Shown in pieces: positions 19,771 through 30,089 of a DNA stretch of 64,000 nt. Made by a program: the position numbers and the translations under genes. A model generated the notes under the pieces. It was given only the letters and a program-made list of their open reading frames with translations. It ran no database searches and was not told the origin of the DNA. Positions within the stretch are counted from its first letter, which is position 1. Each line of letters starts with the position of its first letter. The DNA is taken from NCBI GenBank assembly GCA_029255685.2, contig CM055313.2, forward strand, positions 48,626,079 through 48,690,078, read 5' to 3'. The DNA is from Silene conica (taxonomy: Eukaryota; Streptophyta; Magnoliopsida; Caryophyllales; Caryophyllaceae).

Positions 19771-21525
19771 ATTTCTTTCAATACCATCAAAAACAAGCTA
19801 TGTGAGTCTCCTATTCTTTCATTACCCAATTTTGAAAAGTTGTTTGAGGTTGAGTGTGATGCAAGTGGTGTTGGCATTGGGGCTGTCCTAGTACAAGAAC
19901 ACAAACCCATAGCATACTTTAGTGAGAAGTTGAGTGGTGCTAAGCTCAACTATTCTACCTATGACAAAGAGTTTTATGCCATCATTAGAACCTTAAACCA
20001 TTGGAGTCACTACCTTAAACCAAAGCCTTTTGTGTTACATTCCGACCATGAGGCCCTCAAATACATCAATGGGCAACACAAGTTAAACCATAGGCATGCT
20101 AAGTGGGTAGAGTTCCTCCAATCCTTTAACTTTTCAAGCAAGTACATTGAGGGTAAGAACAATGTGGTAGCGGATGCTTTGTCTAGGAGGTCACTCATGT
20201 TGAGTTACATGGAGCAAAGGGTGCTTGGGTTTGAGTATATGAAGGAGCTTTATCATGAAGATGTAGACTTTAAAGAGGAGTGGGAGTTGCTCAATGAGGG
20301 GCGTGGGAAGGAAGGAGGCAAGTATTGGCTTCAAGAGGGGTTCTTGTTCTTGAGGAACCGATTGTGTATACCAAAGAGTCCTTATAGGAACTTACTTGTG
20401 AGGGAGGTGCACTCCAATGGGCTGGCCGGCCATTTTGGCATACAAAAGACTTATGACATCCTCCAAGAGCAATTCTATTGGCCTAAGATGCTTGGGGATG
20501 TACAAGATGTGATCAAGAGGTGTGCTCCTTGTCAACATTCAAAGGCTCATTTCAAAACAGCCCCCTACACACCCTTACCCGTCCCAAACAAGCCATGGGA
20601 GGACCTAAGTATGGACTTCATTGTTGCACTACCAAGAACTCAAAGAGGAAAGGATTCTATCATGGTGGTTGTGGATCGTTTTAGCAAGATGGCTCACTTC
20701 ATTGCTTGCAAAAAAACAGAAGATGCTAGTAGTGTTGCCGAGTTATACTTCAAGGAGATTGTCAAGTTACATGGTGTGCCAAGGTCCATTGTGTCAGATC
20801 GGGATACTAAGTTCGTAAGTCACTTTTGGAGGACCCTATGGAAGCTACTTAATACTAGACTCTTGTTTAGTACCTCTCATCATCCTCAAACCGATGGGCA
20901 AACCGAGGTTACCAACAAGACTCTAGGGAAGATTCTAAGGTGCATAGTGGCTAAGTCCTTGAAGGATTGGGACCTCAAGCTAGCTCAAGCCGAGTTTGCC
21001 TTCAATAGAGCTCCATCAACAAGCACGGGCAAGTCTCCCTTTGAGGTTGTGTATGGTGAGAACCCCCTCATACCTACTGATTTGGCTCCTATCAAGAAGG
21101 TTTCCATAGATTATGATGCTAAGAAAAGGGTGGAACAAATGCTTAACATCCACCAACAAGTGAAGAGGCAAATTGAGAGGTCCAATGAGCAATACAAGGC
21201 TCGTGCTAAGGGGAACAAGAACATCAAAAGCTTTGAGCCGGGGGACTTAGTGTGGGTGCACTTAAGGAAGGAGAGATTTCCACTCAAGAGAAAGAACAAA
21301 CTAATGCCTAGGGCCGATGGTCCTTTTGAAATCATTGAGAAACTTGGTCCAAATGCTTACAAGGTTGACCTCCCGGGAGAGTATGGAGTACATGGCACCT
21401 TCAATGTGGGTGATTTGAGTCCATATTATGAAGACATGGATGTTGAGGATGCACCGGATTTGAGGACAAATCCTTTTGAAGAAGGGGAGATTGAAGTGAG
21501 TCAAGGGGACCTATCCATTGTCTAA
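19771..21525 (+). CDS. CRM-like RNase H-integrase (second part of gag-pol)
   Basis: It is in the same frame as 17149-19770, separated only by one stop. RNase H shows VECDASGVGIGAVL, YDKEFYAI, HSDHEALKY and NVVADALSRR. The integrase has an HHCC-type zinc region ending in CAPCQHSK, the DDE core (DFIVALP, SDRDTKF and TDGQTEVTNKTL) and a C-terminal GPFEIIEKLGPNAY fold. No canonical chromodomain follows; the end EEGEIEVSQGDLSIV overlaps the 3' LTR by 34 bp. The first internal ATG is at about 19840, but translation would need read-through from upstream. Confidence 0.92.
   Translation: MSFNTIKNKLCESPILSLPNFEKLFEVECDASGVGIGAVLVQEHKPIAYFSEKLSGAKLNYSTYDKEFYAIIRTLNHWSHYLKPKPFVLHSDHEALKYINGQHKLNHRHAKWVEFLQSFNFSSKYIEGKNNVVADALSRRSLMLSYMEQRVLGFEYMKELYHEDVDFKEEWELLNEGRGKEGGKYWLQEGFLFLRNRLCIPKSPYRNLLVREVHSNGLAGHFGIQKTYDILQEQFYWPKMLGDVQDVIKRCAPCQHSKAHFKTAPYTPLPVPNKPWEDLSMDFIVALPRTQRGKDSIMVVVDRFSKMAHFIACKKTEDASSVAELYFKEIVKLHGVPRSIVSDRDTKFVSHFWRTLWKLLNTRLLFSTSHHPQTDGQTEVTNKTLGKILRCIVAKSLKDWDLKLAQAEFAFNRAPSTSTGKSPFEVVYGENPLIPTDLAPIKKVSIDYDAKKRVEQMLNIHQQVKRQIERSNEQYKARAKGNKNIKSFEPGDLVWVHLRKERFPLKRKNKLMPRADGPFEIIEKLGPNAYKVDLPGEYGVHGTFNVGDLSPYYEDMDVEDAPDLRTNPFEEGEIEVSQGDLSIV
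21479..21491 (+). other. Polypurine tract of the CRM-like element
   Basis: GAAGAAGGGGAGA lies close to the 3' LTR start at 21492 (one T between) and inside the coding frame. It is the expected plus-strand primer. Confidence 0.82.
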
Positions 21526-22324
21526 GTCAAGTCCGAAATCAAACTGTCCAAGGGACTGTTCATAAACCACTCTTTAGTCCTACCAAGTACATATCCTAAG
21601 AGGTGGGACATTTTTTATGTTATGTTATGTTATGTTATGTTAAGTTAAAAGGGCCTACAAATCTGAATGTCAAGGTGCTAAGGAAGGACACGGCTAAGTC
21701 ACATGCTCAAGGTCCTTATTTCCTCTTTTGGTTAGACACCTTAGAAAGCAAATGAATGCAAATGCCCAAGTAAGGAAGGTCAACAAGGCTGTTTGTGCAT
21801 CAGAAAAAGGGGCTGCCAAGGACTGATTCTTTTTGTTTTGTGTAAGATAAAGCAAGGCAAAGTCACTATCAAGGCTGAAATGTGTAAGGGGCAGCCTGTT
21901 CTTATTTGTTTTGCTTCCAAACAGCCGTTGCAAGGCTCTTGTAACCCTTGTTTTTTCTGAAACTTTTGTAAGCCACAAGATTGAGATACATTGTAGGGTG
22001 TGGATTGGTTTGCTTGGCCTATAAAAGCAGCCTTTCTAACACTCAAAAATCAGATTTGATTGAGCTTATAAACCAGAAACTTTTCTAAGTTTTCTAAACT
22101 ACATTGCTTAGTGCTTGTAGAGACCATTTGCTTAGTGCTTTAGTTTGTTACCTTACTTTGCTTAGTGCTTGAAAGGTAATTAGTTCTTAGTTAGTGGCTG
22201 TGTGCTTGACTAAGTTCATATCCCTTACAAAACTTCAAAAGAAACGACACACATACAGCCCTAATAGACTTTCTGTTTTCAACGAAAAAATGACTAAGTG
22301 CTAAACAGTAGTAGTTTCTGTTCA
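21492..22324 (+). repeat. 3' LTR of the CRM-like element
   Basis: It is 833 bp, the same length as the 5' LTR, with about five substitutions by eye. It begins TGAAGTGAGTCAAGGGGACC and ends TTTCTGTTCA, followed by the duplication gagtg. Confidence 0.93.
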
Positions 22325-22329
22325 GAGTG

Positions 22330-24157
22330 CCTTTCAGCTTTTAACAGGTTGAAAGAAGCTTTGGTCTCAGCATCGATCATCCAACCACCGGATTGGGATC
22401 TCCCATTTGAGATTATGTGCGATGCCAGTGACTATGCTTTGGGTGCTGTGCTTGGTCAAAGGAAGAACAAGGCTCTTAATGCTATATACTATGCGAGTCG
22501 TACCCTAGATGAGACTCAACTCAACTACTTCACCACTGAGAAGGAGATGCTAGCTGTGATCTTTGCCTTAGAGAAATTCAGATCCTATTTGGTAGGTAAC
22601 AAGGTAATTGTTTATACTGACCGTGCAGCTTTGAAAGGCCTCTTCCTGAAGAAAGATTCAAAGCCAAGGCTGTTGAGGTTGATACTCCTTCTACAAAAGT
22701 TTGACATTGAGATTAGGGACAAGAAAGGTGCGGAGAATGTGGTAGCTGACCACCTATCTCGCCTTCAGCTGACTGATGGGGAAGATTCTTTACCTATTGA
22801 TGATTCATTTCCTGATGAGAGTTTATTTATCATTAATAGTTCAGGTTCTTACCCCCCTCCTTGGTATGCTGATTTTGCTAATTTTGTTGTCACAGGTAAA
22901 ATTCCTCCTGGGCTTTCATGGCAGCAGAAGAAGAGGATCATGTTTAATGCAAAACAGTATATTTGGGATGACCCCTATGTTTTCAAAGAATGCGGAGATG
23001 GACTCATCCGGAGATGCGTTCCCCAGTGGGAGGTGAAGGACATCCTGGAATCATGCCACTCTTCTGCTTATGGTGGTCACCACGGTCCATCTAGGACCGT
23101 GGCCAAGGTATTACAGTCTGGTTTTTATTGGCCTACTTTGCATGTTGACTGTAGAAATTTTGTGGGTAGCTGTGATGCTTGTCAAAGATCTGGGAATGTC
23201 TCAAAAAGACATGAGATGCCACAAGTTGGAATTTTAGAGGTAGAGATTTTTGATGTTTGGGGCATTGATTATCAAGGACCTTTCCCCAGTAGTCAAGGTA
23301 ACAAGTATATTCTTGTAGCTGTTGATTATGTGTCTAAATGGGTAGAAGCTATTGCTACTCCCCATTGTGATGCAAAAGCTGTTATTAAACTGTTTAAGAA
23401 AATCATATTTCCTCGTTTTGGTGTCCCTAGAGTTGTCATAAGTGATGGGGGTATGCATTTTAAAGAGAAACAATTACGTGTCTTGCTAAATAAATTCGGT
23501 GTCCAACATCGTAGGGGTCTAGCATATCACCCTCAGACTAGTGGTCAAGTTGAGATCTCTAATAGAGAACTCAAGCAGACCCCAGCCAAGGTTGTTTCTA
23601 AGTCTAGGAAAGATCGGAGTCTAAAGCTTGATGATGTCTTATGGGCCTATAGAACTGCGTTCAAAACTCCAATCGGAATGTCACCATTCCGGTTGATTTC
23701 TGGTAAGACTTGTCACTTACCAGTTGAGTTAGAACGCAAGTCTTGGTAGGCTATTTGTGATCTTAATTTTGACCCTAACCTTTCCCGTGAGAAACGTTTA
23801 TCGCAGCTAAACGAGCTAGAGGAATTCAGGTTGCTAGCCTATGACAATGTCAGAATTTACAAAGAGAAAACCAAGCGCTGGCATGACAAGAGAATCATTA
23901 GGCGTGATTTTCAGGTAGGTGATAAGGTCTTGCTTTTTAATGCTCGTATTCGTCTTTTTCCTGGTAAGCTGAAATCCAGATGGAGCGGACCTTACACTAT
24001 CACAGCTGTCTCAAAGTTTGGGTCAATTGAACTAGAAACCTCATCCGGTGAGAGGTTTAAAGTTAATGGCCAATATGTGAAGCACTTCCGTGGAGAGAAT
24101 GAATTTATTGGAAAGGTTGAAGTTTCTTACTTTGACCCTTTTTCGGATGCTTCATGA
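22330..24157 (+). pseudogene. Athila A RNase H-integrase with one stop
   Basis: The frame resumes after the CRM-like insertion with [14 protein letters not shown]. RNase H shows [34 protein letters not shown] and [10 protein letters not shown]. Integrase shows the zinc region ([14 protein letters not shown] then SCDACQRSG), the catalytic [16 protein letters not shown] and [12 protein letters not shown], and a C-terminal WSGPYTI fold. It ends at TGA 24155-24157. One in-frame TAG at 23747-23749 interrupts it where a tryptophan (TGG) would fit. The rest stays open to the end. Confidence 0.9.
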
Positions 24158-24337
24158 TACACGGAAGTGCGGGACCTCTTAAACCAGCGCTAACAGGGAG
24201 GCAACCCGTGTTGTAGCTTAATTTTGTTTTTCTGTAATTTCCCGTTTAGAGGTACACGTTTTCTGTCATGTTTTTACAATTTTTGATGGAATTTTGAGCT
24301 TTTGCAGAAAAAAATACGCCGAACTGTCAGGTACTTA

Positions 24338-24370
24338 GGTCGACCAACCTACTATTGAGGTCGACCGACT
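24338..24370. repeat. Paired GGTCGAC module 5
   Basis: GGTCGACCAACC at 24338 and GGTCGACCGACT at 24359 give a 21-bp offset. They are enclosed by the inverted words CTGTCAG and CTGACAG. Confidence 0.9.
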
Positions 24371-24418
24371 TTCTGACAGCAGTAAATGACTTTTGGAAAA
24401 ACAGGTACGCAGGAACCA

Positions 24419-24451
24419 GGTCGGCCGACCAGACCCGTAGGTCGACCGACC
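24419..24451. repeat. Paired GGTCGAC module 6
   Basis: GGTCGGCCGACC at 24419 and GGTCGACCGACC at 24440 give a 21-bp offset. Confidence 0.92.
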
Positions 24452-24906
24452 GCGAGGCAGACTACGGGTTTTCGAGAGGGGGTTTTAAGTTTATTTGTTT
24501 GAAAAAAAATCATTTCCTTCACACTTTTGAACACCCTCCCTTCTCTCTAAAACCCTAACCTGCCTCCTTCCTTCATTCTACCTCATTTTTTGCTCTTTCT
24601 CATTTTTCCTTCACTTAAGGTATGTTTCCTTTTAGTTTTTATTTCCTTTTTCGTTTTTTAGACTCTTAATTCCGTTTCTAGGTAGAATCTTGTTTATATT
24701 TTCAGTTTGATTTTGTTTTTTTAGAGTTTGTTCTTCTTGTGTTTTTGTTTTTCCTTTTGTTTTACTTCCTCTTTAGCTTTCCTAGTTTCAGATCTGTGTT
24801 CTTGTGTGGTTTTTGTACTGTTAGGGTTAGTTTATTTATTCCCTAATTTTCTATGCTCAAAATCTGTCGAAAAATTGAGCCGCTTGTTCGTTCTGTTGTA
24901 ACCGTC

Positions 24907-24938
24907 AGTCGACCGACTAGGAATAGAGGCGGCCGACC
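24907..24938. repeat. Paired GGTCGAC module 7 (offset 20)
   Basis: AGTCGACCGACT at 24907 and AGGCGGCCGACC at 24927 form a degenerate pair. Its offset is 20 rather than 21 bp. Confidence 0.75.
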
Positions 24939-24975
24939 AAACTGCGTTTTTCAGAAACTCATTTTGCGTTTGGTA

Positions 24976-25008
24976 GGTCGATCGACCTGGGTAATGAGTC
25001 GGCCGACC
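24976..25008. repeat. Paired GGTCGAC module 8
   Basis: GGTCGATCGACC at 24976 and AGTCGGCCGACC at 24997 give a 21-bp offset. Confidence 0.88.
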
Positions 25009-25046
25009 AAGGGACTGTTACAGAAAATCGTCTATTGCTGGCAGAT

Positions 25047-25079
25047 GGTCGGTCGACCTCGAGGTGAGGTCGGTCGACC
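25047..25079. repeat. Paired GGTCGAC module 9
   Basis: GGTCGGTCGACC occurs at 25047 and 25068, a 21-bp offset. CTGTTACAG follows shortly after. Confidence 0.92.
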
Positions 25080-25201
25080 TCGAAACTGTTACAGGAACTA
25101 TTAATTCGCGATTTAGCTCTTTTATTTTGATAGATAAATGTTTCTAATATTGCAAGGAGTCTAAGTATTGAGAGCAATTGTTGTAATTTTGCAGATTCAT
25201 C

Positions 25202-26433
25202 ATGTCTAGCAGAGGACAGGGAGGAAAAAGATCTCGCACTTCACAAGCAAGCACTTCAAGGGGCCGAGCTAGCAGGTCCGGAGGATTGACAGCGCTTGAC
25301 ACGCAAGTCATCTTTTACACTCCGGCTCAAAAGGCCCGGTTCCTCCACCTTTCGACCTATTGCCTTGTGGTGGTCACCCGTTTCTTATGCGAGCCGGCAT
25401 TGAGGGCTCTGGGTTGCTATGATGATGTTGTGGGCTTGCTCAACGGGACGGGTTTTTCGGGACTCGTCACGATGGATGAGTTCACTTATCCTATTCTTAC
25501 TCTTGAGTTCTTTTCCTCTTTTCTATTTGATGTTCATGCTTACAACCCAAGCTATAATAATAAATGCATATCTTTTCGGCTGTTTAATGTTACCTATTCT
25601 TTAACATTAAGTGAATTTGCTGAGCACTTAGGTTTATCGTCTACGGGTCGTACGAGTGACTCTTCTGAGTCATACACTGTCATGTGGTCTTGCCTTTCTG
25701 ATTCCCTCGATGGGAAGAAGAAGAGCATTACCGTTCACTTACCCGCTCCCCGTTATTATTTGCGTCTTTTGGCCAACACTGTTTTTGGCCGCAAGGAGTC
25801 TCAAAATGTTAAAAACATTGAGCTCTCTATTTTGTCTGGCTATCTTAATGTCAGACGTTTGGGTCAGATTTTTTATAACACTGCTTATCTGGTAGACTCT
25901 CACTTTGTGGCGGTTGGCGAGGGAACTTCTTTGACCACTATTGTCTGTGGTGGGCTAGTCACTCGTTTGGCTCGCTCACTTATTTATCAGTTCCCCCGCT
26001 TTGAGGATGCGCTTCACCCTCTCTCCCGATACATGGACATGGCTTATGTCAAGTCCGTGCATTGGGTGGATAGGAAGGATTATTGGAAGGTTGATACTTA
26101 CCTCGTGATCGCATCCCCATCACTACGGCTCCTTCCATGCTACCCTTTGATGATTTTCAGGGGGAGCCTAGACCCCTCCTTCCACGCTACCACCTTCCAC
26201 TTAGGGGAGGCACCTTTAGAGGCCATAGGGTCCCCGCCCCTGGTGCCTACTACGCTGCACCTGGGACGGGGTATCCCACTGATTTTACTGCTCCTCCTAA
26301 CGTTGGTATTCCTCTTGTCGTTGATAACAGATCTCTCCCGCATATGATGGCGGACCTTTGCAGGCAGTTCAACCGGAAACAGTTGAACGATTGTCTCTAC
26401 CAGTACCCGGGCTACTCGGAGTATGCTACTTAG
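25202..26433 (+). pseudogene. Athila-type third ORF (ATHILA ORF-1 family-like), frameshifted
   Basis: This frame begins at an ATG with a Ser/Arg/Gly-rich N-terminus (MSSRGQGGKRSRTSQ) and then a globular part with FRLFNVTYSLTLSEFAEHLGL, PRYYLRLLANTVFGRK and LIYQFPRFEDALHPLSRYM. Its position after integrase and the LTLSEFAEHLGL-type wording fit the plant-specific Athila ORF family of unknown role. The first frame runs to 26347, but from about 26100 the neighbouring frame (to TAG at 26433) gives the more natural Pro/Gly/Tyr-rich tail ending MADLCRQFNRKQLNDC and YPGYSEYAT. A frameshift near 26100 is therefore likely. The hydrophobic end of the first frame is probably an artefact, not a membrane anchor. 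Confidence 0.7.
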
Positions 26434-26613
26434 GGTAGGCTCCCCACCGGCCCATGGACTCACCCCTCCAGGTACACACCTCAGGCGGGCGGTCAAGCCT
26501 ACGGGGAATCTTCGGGAACCGCCTCAGGAACAGGCATAGGTTCCGATGATGAAGAGGAGGAGGAAGAGGAGGCTAGTGGCTCGGAATATGAGCCATAAGA
26601 TTACTGTTGAGCC

Positions 26614-26652
26614 CAAACCTCCCCTCTTCGATGTTCGGTTTGGGGAGGTTTG
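26614..26652 (+). other. Stem-loop 1 in Athila A 3' region
   Basis: CAAACCTCCCC (26614-26624) and GGGGAGGTTTG (26642-26652) are perfect 11-bp inverted repeats with a 17-base loop. Element B has the equivalent at 43290-43325. The right arm is also a PPT-like purine run. Confidence 0.8.
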
Positions 26653-26787
26653 TTTGTCTTGTAAGTAACCTTTTTTTTTCCTTTTAATTCCCTTTAGCCT
26701 CTTTCTGCAGGCTTTAGTCTTTTTCCTTTTCCTCTTTTGTTTGTCTTTGCCTACCCCCATCCCTATGATGTGGATTTATGTTGATGA

Positions 26788-26807
26788 GCACAATGGGGGC
26801 ATTGTGC
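26788..26807 (+). other. Stem-loop 2 in Athila A 3' region
   Basis: GCACAATG and CATTGTGC form a perfect 8-bp stem around a GGGG loop, followed by TTGGTTTGGGGAGGG. Element B has the same stem with loop GGGA at 43425-43444. Confidence 0.85.
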
Positions 26808-27697
26808 GTTTTGGTTTGGGGAGGGTATATGCATCCTTCTGTTGAGTCTGCGTTTGTTTAGGTCTCTTTTGTCTTCTTCCTTTTGTTGTGTTTGCATCTG
26901 CATTTCATCTTTTTCTGTCGCACGTTTACTGCATTTTAGTTACTTTTTCTCCTTTCACTTTGTCAGTTACTTTTTCTCCTTTCAATTTGCATACAAACCA
27001 AAAATTCAAAAAAAATGCACGTTTTCTTTAGCATATAGGTCGAGTCGGAACGGACGGATACTATGATAATTTTGCCTCACATGTCGCCTATTGTCTTGCC
27101 TTGCATTTTCAAAAAAATTTCAAGTTAGTCTTTTGCATGGTCTACGAATTTTTGTTGATTTTATGCTATATTATTAGACTTGACTCTCTTCTTGGCAAGC
27201 TACTACATTTTCTAAAATATAGAGCTTAATAAATCGGTGACATTCATGACCGATTTCATGTAGGATTGAGAGTAGTTTCTCCTCTTAAGGCATGTCACAT
27301 CAACTTGCATAAGCATGAATTTTGTCTACTTGATACCTATATGCATTCGGGTTTGTGGTTTGTTGACACATGTGGTAGAGTTTTCCCTTTCTTGTTTTAC
27401 CCATAACCCTCACATAGCCAAATGGCCTTTTATCCCATATACGACATCCTTAAAATTGCTTACCCTAGCCGAGCTAGTAACATAGTATTTTGGGACTGTT
27501 TTGACCGTCTTGTGGTTTTGTGCTTCATTGGACAATCTTTATTTTATGAGAATGGTGAAAAGGAGAAAAGAAAATAAAGTGAAAAGAGAAAAATCTATGA
27601 GTTCAGAAAAAAAAAAGGAAAAAGAAAAGAAAAGAAAGTTCAGAAAAAAAAAAAAATAGGAAAAAGAAAAAGAATCGAGCTGCCTGCTTTCAGGGGT

Positions 27698-27730
27698 GGT
27701 CGACCGACTGCCATACATGGTCGGTCGACC
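27698..27730. repeat. Paired GGTCGAC module 10
   Basis: GGTCGACCGACT at 27698 and GGTCGGTCGACC at 27719 give a 21-bp offset, in the 3' untranslated region of element A. Confidence 0.92.
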
Positions 27731-28137
27731 ACGACCACTGAACAGGAGTATTATTCTAGAAAAAGAAAAAAATAAAAGGCAGGAGAAGAAGAGGAGTTGT
27801 GAAAATTTGCTCACGATTTTGAGCATTGGCTTGTTTTATGAAGAAAAAAATGAAAGTATTTCCATAGTGTGGTTTGATGGTTGTTAGCTTGGTTTAACGC
27901 CTCTTTCCATAATTCATTTTAGCTTTTCTTACCTTAGCCTCACAATCACAGATCACCTCGGCATGTGCCATGGTCATTTAAGTGTTGGAATGCATATTTA
28001 CGGTTGTAGAAACTTTGTTCATGTTAGACTACAGACATGTTCTTATGGGTCGTAGATAGGTGAGAGTCTATATTCTGTTTTCATCTTCTTGTCTTTCACA
28101 TATATTTTTGACCCTTTGCTTCATGAGTGTCTCGAGC

Positions 28138-29292
28138 TGTTAGGTTCTTATACCTATTTAGTCATACTAATATTAATTATCTTATAATTAGAAGATCTTA
28201 TGCATGCTTAACAAAATATATGTCGAGATATATGAGGAAAAACAAGCTCCCTTTACATTGATAATCTCGGCTAATATAGGGCACAAGTGAAGTCACCTTC
28301 TTCACTTGTTCTTGAGCTTATCACACGGATGATCCTCCTTGAACCTTCAAATAGATGATGGCCTCCAAAAGATGAACACCAAGACACACTACTCTCAACT
28401 ATTTGTATGTTATTATGCTAGAATCAATACACAAAAACTCTAGATAGTGTAAGGAGGCACACGGTTTTAGGGTTAGAAAATATGAATTATTTTTCTTTCT
28501 TTCTTTTGTTCTCTCTAAACAAAAACCCTAAAAATTAAAGTGAATGAATGAGTAGTTTGAACCAAAGAGCAAAATCTCCTTTTGTTCTTCCATTTGGTTC
28601 GGCCGAGACATGGGTTAGCATGCCCAATGGATTTGCTCTAAATCCTTTCAAATGTTCCTCATGCCTAATTGCATATTAAATGACATGTCTCATACATGTT
28701 CCTAACTAATGTATGTAATATTGTATGTTTGTATGTGTGTGACATATCACACGATCCACACAAATAAAACGGACCCAATACAAATTAGTTAGGACAACTT
28801 AGTTTGCGTAGTTTAACCTTTAAACTCTTTATCGTAAATTTATAAGTAATTCAAATAATTACATATATTTATTTAATTGCAATTTTATTACTACAACAAT
28901 TGTAGTTAAAATAACTCATTCAAGTTTAATCATGTTTCTTAAACATATAAATTATAGTGATGCCATTTCAATCACTAAAACATTTTATAATCTCATTATA
29001 AATTATCTCCTTATTTTATTCATAATCTAGAAATGAACTAACTCGTATCATATACAGTTATTTCATTTATTATTGAGAGAGTTGTCCTAAAGGTGTGACC
29101 TAAAGGGATCAACTGGTCATCACCGTCATTACGACAGTAATGTCAAACTCTAGCAAGCCAATCATTACCGATTAATGTTGACCAGTTGACTTATGATAAA
29201 GAATCATCCCATGAATATTCTTTTATAGAGATTTGTCAATTTAATATATAATTGACGTGATCACATTATTGTCGAGGACACTTACTCCAACA
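28138..29292 (-). repeat. 3' LTR of the nested copia element
   Basis: On the minus strand it begins TGTTGGAGTAAGTGTCCTCG at 29292 and ends GGTATAAGAACCTAACA at 28138. It is 1155 bp, nearly identical to 35408-36559. Confidence 0.93.
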
Positions 29293-30089
29293 ATCTCCCA
29301 CTTGTCCTCACAAGTGTGAATCACTGATTCTCTTGTTCTATTACATCATCTCCCACTCAATGCAAAGTGTCTTACAGGTCGTACTTGCACGTGATCAAAT
29401 CAATAGTGGTTTTTCTCGATATGGAGTGTAACTGTTAGACCGGAATTATCTACCATAGATAGTCTCCGAGCGTGGCCACGCATTTCCTGTTCACTACTCC
29501 TCGAGTGGCCTTGAGATTTAAGATAACCCTGACAAGGGGCAGAACAATTCCTTTCCAACTGTCCTCCTTGGCCAACATCATCCATTGTGACCCAAAATAT
29601 ATCCATTTGACCCCTTTTACGGAAGATCGTAGAATATAAATTAAAGTCATTCTGAATAATGTCACCTCTAGATCAACCAGTCTCTAGTCAAAGAATCGAC
29701 TCATAAGAATATATATAGCAACTCTAGCCACGACCAGGCTCCATTGAATTCTAAAGAACTCTATAAGCGGTGACTGCCCGACACAAGTGTACCTTACAGT
29801 TTGTCTATATGATCGACTAGTCATCCCTTATGACTCTATGGTGTCAGAACTCACCATCAATCGCATCATAATCTAGTCACTTCGAGACGTCACCTCATAT
29901 AAGTGACTAGGGGCAATACTAAGTTTAATCCAGTTCACTTCTACAGGGTTCAGCAATTGTCTTACAAAACTGTTTGGATTTAACAAATTATATATAAAAT
30001 AAACAAGTTATATAAAACTTTAAATGATGAACGAGATTATCTTATATGAACGTAAAAACCACATTTTTTATTTCATATCGTATAATCGG
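29293..30089 (-). other. Copia 3' untranslated region and polypurine tract
   Basis: The minus strand reads GGACAAGTGGGAGAT directly before the LTR, the PPT. The remainder between it and the pol stop has no sustained frame. It resembles 59166-60024 of the right-hand copia element. Confidence 0.8.

Larger units (their letters stand above)
16241..22324 (+). mobile_element. CRM-like Ty3/gypsy chromovirus, young, complete
   Basis: It is a 6084-bp element with LTRs of equal length (833 bp) and the TSD gagtg at 16236-16240 and 22325-22329. The LTRs differ at about five positions by eye (0.6%), so the insertion is recent. PBS, one long gag-pol frame and a PPT are present. The integrase C-terminus (AYKVDLPGEYGVHGTFNV-type ending) and the gag suggest the CRM lineage. 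The pol frame runs 34 bp into the 3' LTR, as CRM elements do. A single in-frame stop breaks pol at 19768. It is inserted in the RT/RNase H junction of element A. Confidence 0.9.
24158..25201 (+). other. Athila A spacer between integrase and third ORF
   Basis: No gene is seen. The stretch carries five paired GGTCGAC modules and T-rich sequence. CTGTCAG at about 24325 and CTGACAG at about 24374 face each other across the first module. CTGTTACAG words follow two of the later modules. Confidence 0.7.
26434..28137 (+). other. Athila A 3' untranslated region (left part)
   Basis: No gene is seen. It holds two stem-loops (26614-26652 and 26788-26807), PPT-like words GGTTTGGGGAGG and TTGGTTTGGGGAGGG, an A-rich region near 27541-27780 and one GGTCGAC module. 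Much of it aligns in order with the 3' region of element B (43290-44700), for example GCACGTTTTCTTTAGC against GCACGTTTACTTTAGC. The copia insertion at 28138 splits it. Confidence 0.75.

Noticed and set aside
26230..26347. Hydrophobic C-terminus of the third Athila ORF as a transmembrane envelope anchor
   Set aside because: The hydrophobic run appears only after a likely frameshift near 26100; the neighbouring frame gives the more natural protein tail.
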